Below, piece by piece: positions 59,342-64,000 of a DNA stretch of 64,000 nucleotides. The stretch is from NCBI RefSeq assembly GCF_014873535.1, contig NZ_JADBEF010000001.1, positions 8,990,001 to 9,054,000 on the forward strand. Direction: 5' to 3'. The translations under genes and the position numbers were made by a program. Below the pieces are notes generated by a model. The model was not told the origin of the DNA. It made no database searches and was given only the letters and a program-made list of their open reading frames with translations. Each line of letters starts with the position of its first letter. Positions within the stretch are counted from its first letter, which is position 1. Source of the stretch: Nonomuraea africana. Lineage in GTDB: Bacteria; Actinomycetota; Actinomycetes; Streptosporangiales; Streptosporangiaceae.

Positions 59342-62056
59342 TCAAGCGAGGACCGCCGCCAGCTCGCCTCGTGAGGCGATGCCGAGCTTGGGGAAGGCCT
59401 TGTAGAGGTGGTGGGCGACGGTTTTGGGGCTGAGGAAGAGCTGGGTGGCGATCTCACGGTTGGACAGGCCCCGCCCGGCCAGCCGTACGATCTGCAGCTC
59501 TTGCGGGGTCAGGGTCGAGAAGACATCGGACACCGGCGGGGAGGGGGCGGTGACGCCGGTCGCGCCGAGTTCGGTGCGTGCGCGCTCGGCCCACGGGGCG
59601 GCGCCCAGGAGTTCGAATGCTTCCAGGGCTGACCCGAGTTGTTCCCGCGCGTCCACCTTGCGGCGTGCCCTTCGTAGCCATTCACCGTAGAGCAGCCGGG
59701 TGCGGGCGTGCTCGAAGGCGAGGCTGTTCCGATCATGCAGGGACAGCGCGGCCAGGTAGTGCTCTTCCGCCCCGTCATCGGGTTCGATCATGGCCTGGCA
59801 GCGCTGGACGATCGCGTCGAGCGAGGGCAGGCTCATTCTGGCTGCGTAGTCGCTGTAGCGCTTGAACGGTTCCATGGCCAGCTCCGGACGGCCCAGCCGT
59901 ACTGCCGCCTCCACGTGGTCGGGCAAGCTGCGTACACCGGGAATGAGGTGACTGCGGCTGCTGCGCGACAGTTCCTGGAAGCGCTTCAGTGCGGCCTCGA
60001 TCCGGCCCATGCCGAGGTCGAGCATGGCTCGGCCCCACTGCGCCCACACGATGCCCACCGACCCTGCTCCGGCGCTCACCCCGCTGAGCGCCTCTTCGGT
60101 GTGCCTGATGCAGGCTTCCTCATCGCCGCCCACAGCGCTGAGGAAGGACAGCACCCCGTTGGCATGGTTCAGCCACTGCCGCTGGCCGGTGTCGGTGGCC
60201 ACTCGCGCCGCCTCCTCGACGTGCACGCGGGCGTCGCGGTGCCGGCCGAGAAACAGCCCGCTCTCCGCCAGGTAGACCAGCCCGGGCGACAGCCAGGCGA
60301 TCGTCCCCTGTGCGCGGCTGTCCTCGACCAGTGTCTCGGCCATCTCGTGTGCCGCCACATCCTGGGAGACCAGCAGAGCGCAACCGGCTGCCGAGACGAG
60401 CCCGCGCGGCCCGCCTGTCCCGCTGGCCTTACGCGCGCCCTGGATGACATCGGCGATCGGAGGGAAACCTGCCGTGGAGCGCCCGAGCGCCGTCGCGGTG
60501 TCCCAGCGCAGAAGCCAGACCAGCGACATCAAGGGATGATCGGCGTCGAGGGAGAGCGTGCCAAGCAGATCCACGCTGCCGCCTACCAACTCCGCGTCGA
60601 ACGACATGAACCATGCGCAATGCAGCGCCTCCATGATCATCCAGAGCGCCCGTTCCGGGGCGAGGTGAGCGATCGAGGAAGCACCGGAGACAAGGATGTC
60701 GTGGGCGACGCGCAACTCGCCGTACGAGAGCCCGCGAATGGCGCGGATCTGGTCCAGCCTGGCCCGCAGCAGCGGGTCGGTGGTCAGGCTGATCGCGCGT
60801 TCCGCCAGCGATCCGGCATGGTCGAGCTTGCCTCCCGCGAGCGCGGATTCCGAGGCGAGCGTGAGGCGCCGCCCGATCGCGGCGCCGCCGACGCTGAGCT
60901 GGGCGGCACGCTCGTAGGCGAACGCGGCGGCGACGTGACCAACGCGCTCGGCGGCGCGCTGCGCGGTGCGCTCGAGTTCGGCCGCCGTCTCCTCGTTCGG
61001 GCCGGTGGCGGCCCGGGCAAGGTGCCAGGCGCGCCGGTCGGCGTGCTGCGGGTCGTCGCACACCTTGGCGATCGCGGCGTGTACGGCCAGCCGCGCGCCG
61101 AGCGGAGCACCGTAGTAGGCAGCAGCTCGGACGAGGGGATGGCGGAACTCGACGGTCTGGCCCAGCCTGACCAGCCCGCGCTCTTCGGCGGGCTGAAAGT
61201 CGACCACGTCCGCGCCCACCGTCGACGCGGCACGCAGCACCAGGTGCAGGTCGCAGTATTCGTCCGCGGCGGCCATGAGCAGGACCGTCCTGGTCGCCTC
61301 GGGCAGGTCGCGCAGTTGCTGCTGGAAGGCCTCCTGGACCCTCCCGGTCAGGGGCACCGGCCCCAGGCGGTAGATCTCGGACTCGCCGGCGGCCATGCCC
61401 CGCAGCTCCAGCAGCGCGAGCGGGTTGCCCTGCGTCTCGGCGAAGAGCCTCTCGTCGAACTCGGCGCCGTGTTCGGCCACCAGTTTCATGGCAGCCTCAC
61501 GGTCGAGCCCGCCCAGCCGCATCCACGGGATCCCGCGGTCCGGGCCTCGCTGCCCGTCCTCCCGCTGCGCGAAAAGCACCACGATGCCCTCGCTGTCCAG
61601 CCGCCTTGCCGCGAACAGCAGCGCCTCTGCCGAAGCCTGGTCCAGCCACTGGGCGTCGTCGACCAGGCAGAGCAGCGGCGACTCCTCAGCCGCTTCGGAT
61701 AACAGCGTCAGCACGGCAAGGCCGACCAGGAAGGGGTCACCCGAGCTGGCCGGCCCGAGGCCGAAGGCGGCGAGCAACGCGGAACGCAACCGGTCGGGCA
61801 GCCTGTCGGCATCGCCCAGCAGCGGCCGCAGGAGCAGATGCAGGGCTGCGTAGGGAAGCTGCACCTCGGACTCGACCGCGACGCAGCGCAGGATACGCAT
61901 ACCTATGGCGGCGTCGGCGGCGTAGTCGAGCAGAGCGGTCTTACCTATACCAGGCTGACCGCGGATGATCAGGGCCGAGCTCTTGCCCTCTGCCGCGGCG
62001 GCCAGCATGTTCTTGAGAGTCGCCCGCTCCTCGATCCGGCCCCACAGCATGCCCAT
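59342..62056 (-). CDS. LAL-type LuxR regulator, second copy
   Basis: Protein of 904 residues. Walker A IIRGQPGIGKTALLDYAADAA, Walker B LCLVDDAQWLDQASAEALLFAARR, TPR-like middle, and LuxR HTH LTPQELQIVRLAGRGLSNREIATQLFLSPKTVAHHLYKAFPKLGIASRGELA. Clear paralogue of the gene at 49310. Divergent from the epoxide-hydrolase-like gene across 96 bases and so its probable activator. Confidence 0.92.
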   Translation of the reverse strand: MGMLWGRIEERATLKNMLAAAAEGKSSALIIRGQPGIGKTALLDYAADAAIGMRILRCVAVESEVQLPYAALHLLLRPLLGDADRLPDRLRSALLAAFGLGPASSGDPFLVGLAVLTLLSEAAEESPLLCLVDDAQWLDQASAEALLFAARRLDSEGIVVLFAQREDGQRGPDRGIPWMRLGGLDREAAMKLVAEHGAEFDERLFAETQGNPLALLELRGMAAGESEIYRLGPVPLTGRVQEAFQQQLRDLPEATRTVLLMAAADEYCDLHLVLRAASTVGADVVDFQPAEERGLVRLGQTVEFRHPLVRAAAYYGAPLGARLAVHAAIAKVCDDPQHADRRAWHLARAATGPNEETAAELERTAQRAAERVGHVAAAFAYERAAQLSVGGAAIGRRLTLASESALAGGKLDHAGSLAERAISLTTDPLLRARLDQIRAIRGLSYGELRVAHDILVSGASSIAHLAPERALWMIMEALHCAWFMSFDAELVGGSVDLLGTLSLDADHPLMSLVWLLRWDTATALGRSTAGFPPIADVIQGARKASGTGGPRGLVSAAGCALLVSQDVAAHEMAETLVEDSRAQGTIAWLSPGLVYLAESGLFLGRHRDARVHVEEAARVATDTGQRQWLNHANGVLSFLSAVGGDEEACIRHTEEALSGVSAGAGSVGIVWAQWGRAMLDLGMGRIEAALKRFQELSRSSRSHLIPGVRSLPDHVEAAVRLGRPELAMEPFKRYSDYAARMSLPSLDAIVQRCQAMIEPDDGAEEHYLAALSLHDRNSLAFEHARTRLLYGEWLRRARRKVDAREQLGSALEAFELLGAAPWAERARTELGATGVTAPSPPVSDVFSTLTPQELQIVRLAGRGLSNREIATQLFLSPKTVAHHLYKAFPKLGIASRGELAAVLA

Positions 62057-62152
62057 AACCTATCTACGAATTCCTATGAGATGACTGATTCCGCTGGGCG
62101 CGGATCTCCGTAGCTTCGTCGTATCGCTCAACGACCGAAAGGCGAGCACACC

Positions 62153-63271
62153 ATGTCTGAGATTCGCCCCTTCCGCATAGAGATTCCCCAGGCTGACGTG
62201 GACGACCTGCGTGACCGGCTCCGCCGTACGCGCTGGGGCAGCGAGATCCCCGGCCAGGGCTGGAGCCGAGGGGTGCCGGTCGACTACCTCAGACAGCTGG
62301 CCACCTACTGGGCCGAGGAGTTCGACTGGCGCAAGCAGGAGGCCAGGCTCAACGACCTGGCCCAGTTCACCACCGAGATCGACGGGCAGACGATCCACTT
62401 CGCGCACGTCCGCTCCGCCAATCCCGACGCGGTTCCCCTGCTGCTCCTGCATGACTGGCCGGCCTCATTCGTCGTGTTCGCGAAGGTCATCGAGGAGCTG
62501 TCGAAGGACTTCCACGTGGTCGCCGCCGACGTACCCGGTGTTGGCCTCTCCGGCCCGCTGACCAGTGCCGGCTGGACCACGAGCAAGATCGCCAGCGCGT
62601 TCGTCGAGCTGATGGCGCGCCTGGGTTACGACCGTTATGGCGTGCAGGGCCAGGGCGGCGGAGCCTGGGACGCGGTCGAGATGGGCCGCCAGGCTCCGGA
62701 GCACGTCATCGGCACCCACGTCAACGGCTACGTCACCTTCCCCTCCGGCGACCCGGCCGAGTTCGAGGGCCTGACCGAGGCCGAGCAGGAGCGGCTGGCC
62801 AGGCTGCAGGACTTCCGCGACGACAAGATGGGCTTCAACATCATTCAGTCGACGCGCCCGCAGACCCTGGCGTACGGCTTGCACGACTCGCCCGTCGGGC
62901 AGCTCGCCTGGATCGTGGAGAAGTTCAAGGAGTGGACCGACCCCACGGCCGAGCTGCCCGAGGACGCCGTCGACCGCGACCTGCTGCTGGCGAACGTCAG
63001 CTTGTACTGGTTCGCCGGCACCGCCGGCTCGTCGGCCAACCTCTACTACGAGAACGCCCACGACCCCTCCGCCTGGGGCCCCAAGGAACGCAGCAGCGTG
63101 CCCATGGGTGTTGCGCTCGCCAAGCACGTCGACATCACCGTCCGCCGGTTCGCCGAGCGCGACGCACCGGTCACGCACTGGACAGAGCTGGAGCGAGGCG
63201 GCAACTTCCTGCCCCTGGAGCAGCCGGCCCTGTTCATCGACGACGTCCGAAGGTTCTTCGCCAGCCTCTAG
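62153..63271 (+). CDS. Epoxide-hydrolase-like alpha/beta protein lacking catalytic residues
   Basis: Protein of 372 residues. The N-terminal EHN domain (IEIPQADVDDLRDRLRRTRW ... PVDYLRQLATYWAEEFDWRKQEARLN) and the alpha/beta core (VPLLLLHDWPASFVVFAKVIEEL, VVAADVPGVGLSGP) identify the family. In active members the nucleophile lies in GGDWG and the base in GGHF. Here these read QGQGGGAWD (Gly168 at the Asp position) and RGGNF (Asn351 at the His position); the oxyanion HGWP is HDWP. It may be a binding protein or have a different activity. Next to a divergent LAL regulator. Confidence 0.87.
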   Translation: MSEIRPFRIEIPQADVDDLRDRLRRTRWGSEIPGQGWSRGVPVDYLRQLATYWAEEFDWRKQEARLNDLAQFTTEIDGQTIHFAHVRSANPDAVPLLLLHDWPASFVVFAKVIEELSKDFHVVAADVPGVGLSGPLTSAGWTTSKIASAFVELMARLGYDRYGVQGQGGGAWDAVEMGRQAPEHVIGTHVNGYVTFPSGDPAEFEGLTEAEQERLARLQDFRDDKMGFNIIQSTRPQTLAYGLHDSPVGQLAWIVEKFKEWTDPTAELPEDAVDRDLLLANVSLYWFAGTAGSSANLYYENAHDPSAWGPKERSSVPMGVALAKHVDITVRRFAERDAPVTHWTELERGGNFLPLEQPALFIDDVRRFFASL

Positions 63272-63287
63272 ATCCCGGTCAGCGTCA

Positions 63288-63322
63288 ACTCCAGGTGCGC
63301 GGCTGCGCCGGGCGCCTGGAGT
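63288..63322 (+). terminator. Hairpin after the epoxide-hydrolase-like gene
   Basis: ACTCCAGGTGC (63288-63298) pairs with GCGCCTGGAGT (63312-63322), one G-U wobble, starting 17 bases past the stop. Confidence 0.6.
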
Positions 63323-63397
63323 ACGCGTATCTCCCGCGGCGGCTCGACGACGGCGCCGGCGACCTGGTGACCACCGCGCTGCTTCCTCGCCAAGGCG

Positions 63398-63925
63398 TCA
63401 GCTGATCGCGAGAAGGACGAGCGCGGCGACGGAGCCGCCCATCACGATCACGTGCCGGAGGTTCTGCAGGCCCGGGAGTACCCAGGAGGGGAAGGCACGC
63501 TCTGCCGCGCCGAGCATGGCTTTGACGTCGATGCGCTGCAGCACCGGATCGCCGGTCTTGGCGAAGTGCGCGCGCACGGACCTCTCGGCCGTGAGGTTGC
63601 TGTAGAGGATGAAGAGGTTGACCAGGAGGACGAGCGGCTGCAGGACCCAAGAGAGCGTCTCACCCCAACTGCCGGTCAGGTTCAGCACGGCCAGGGCGGT
63701 CACGAGCACGGCGATGCTGAGCGGCGCCCAGGTTTCGTGGCCGCTGGCGTCGAAGCGGATGTTGTTCTCGGCCAGGACCGAGCGGGGGATGTTCTGGCGG
63801 TCGAGCTCGGCTTCCGTGGCGGCAAGCGCGCCGGCGCCGTAGCGGGCGCGGACGAGGGGGATGCTGACGAAGGCCAGTGCGATGAGGATCTGCAGGACGG
63901 CCGCGAGGGTGATCATCGACTCCAT
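63398..63925 (-). CDS. Small polytopic membrane protein
   Basis: Protein of 175 residues with four probable membrane helices (ITLAAVLQILIALAFVSIPLV, LSIAVLVTALAVLNLTGSW, VLQPLVLLVNLFILYSNL, HVIVMGGSVAALVLLAIS). The amphipathic segment GAGALAATEAELDRQNIPRSVLAENNIRFDASGHETWAP between helices 1 and 2 is conserved-looking. No known function. ATG 63925 is preferred over starts nearer the window edge because helix 1 begins there. Convergent with the epoxide-hydrolase-like gene. Confidence 0.7.
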   Translation of the reverse strand: MESMITLAAVLQILIALAFVSIPLVRARYGAGALAATEAELDRQNIPRSVLAENNIRFDASGHETWAPLSIAVLVTALAVLNLTGSWGETLSWVLQPLVLLVNLFILYSNLTAERSVRAHFAKTGDPVLQRIDVKAMLGAAERAFPSWVLPGLQNLRHVIVMGGSVAALVLLAIS

Positions 63926-64000
63926 CTTTCTGCCCAGGGGGTGGTTGCAAGGAAGACGATGGCGTGAGCGGCTGATACGGCGCTGCCGCGGCACCAACAC
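63926..64000. other. Window end, no feature seen
   Basis: Seventy-five bases upstream of the membrane-protein gene; probably promoter DNA. Nothing else is recognisable. Confidence 0.3.

Noticed and set aside
59708..61702. A 664-codon plus-strand frame
   Set aside because: Shadow of the LAL regulator on the opposite strand, with no domain signature.

Overview
High-GC (roughly 70%) DNA with frequent GTG starts, 4-base stop/start overlaps, SARP and LAL regulators, many TetR-type regulators and an actinobacterial-type arsenate reductase. This points to a filamentous actinomycete; Streptosporangiales (Nonomuraea-like) would fit, but the genus is a guess. No rRNA, tRNA or CRISPR array was recognised. 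The window reads as accessory chromosome: small resistance and regulatory modules separated by truncated genes and mobile-element scars.

Layout. 1-7.1 kb: end of an unidentified gene overlapping a 3Fe-4S ferredoxin; two DUF4097 paralogues in inverted orientation, the first followed by a decayed DrrA-type ATPase; an HxlR regulator divergent from an NAD(P)-binding oxidoreductase; a wreck of transposition ATPase, transposase, tyrosine recombinase and NB-ARC pieces; a serine hydrolase. 7.1-11 kb: a TetR regulator divergent from the hydrolase, a DUF3179 stub, a thioredoxin-like lipoprotein and a sigma/anti-sigma operon. 11.3-24.6 kb: an arsenic/phosphate island. On the minus strand lie pstS-pstC-pstA-pstB, a degenerate PhoB-like regulator and an arsR. 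On the plus strand lie an FAD disulfide oxidoreductase, arsR and arsC, then another arsR, a flavin monooxygenase, a BASS-family permease and a second flavoprotein. A hypothetical gene and a deletion that beheaded two divergent genes interrupt it. 24.6-28.6 kb: eroded chromate locus (chrA and chrB stubs around an intact MFS gene), a secreted protein and a truncated ABC permease. 28.6-37.5 kb: two DUF899 proteins, two GNAT acetyltransferases, trpBA, an IS stub, a GlxA-type AraC regulator and an MFS exporter.

37.6-41.5 kb: a probable rifamycin-resistance locus. A near-perfect rifamycin-associated element (RAE) precedes a glycosyltransferase (Rgt-like), followed by a HelR-type RNA-polymerase-associated ATPase; a scar of glycosyltransferase and DrrA pieces closes it. 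41.5-47.7 kb: a membrane protein divergent from an IS30-HTH/MarR regulator, a secreted protein, a TetR/SDR divergon and a STAS protein. 47.7-51.9 kb: a perfect 24-bp inverted repeat between an NmrA-like gene and an operon of DsbA-like protein, NmrA-like protein and LAL regulator. 52-64 kb: methyltransferase, SARP regulator, PIG-L deacetylase, frameshifted MFS, a truncated membrane gene, a second LAL regulator, an epoxide-hydrolase-like protein whose catalytic Asp and His both appear replaced, and a small membrane protein.

Most modules follow one plan: a regulator next to, or divergent from, the enzyme or exporter it probably controls, often with a visible operator-like palindrome. Many junctions are broken by deletions, so this region has been repeatedly gaining and losing detoxification cassettes.
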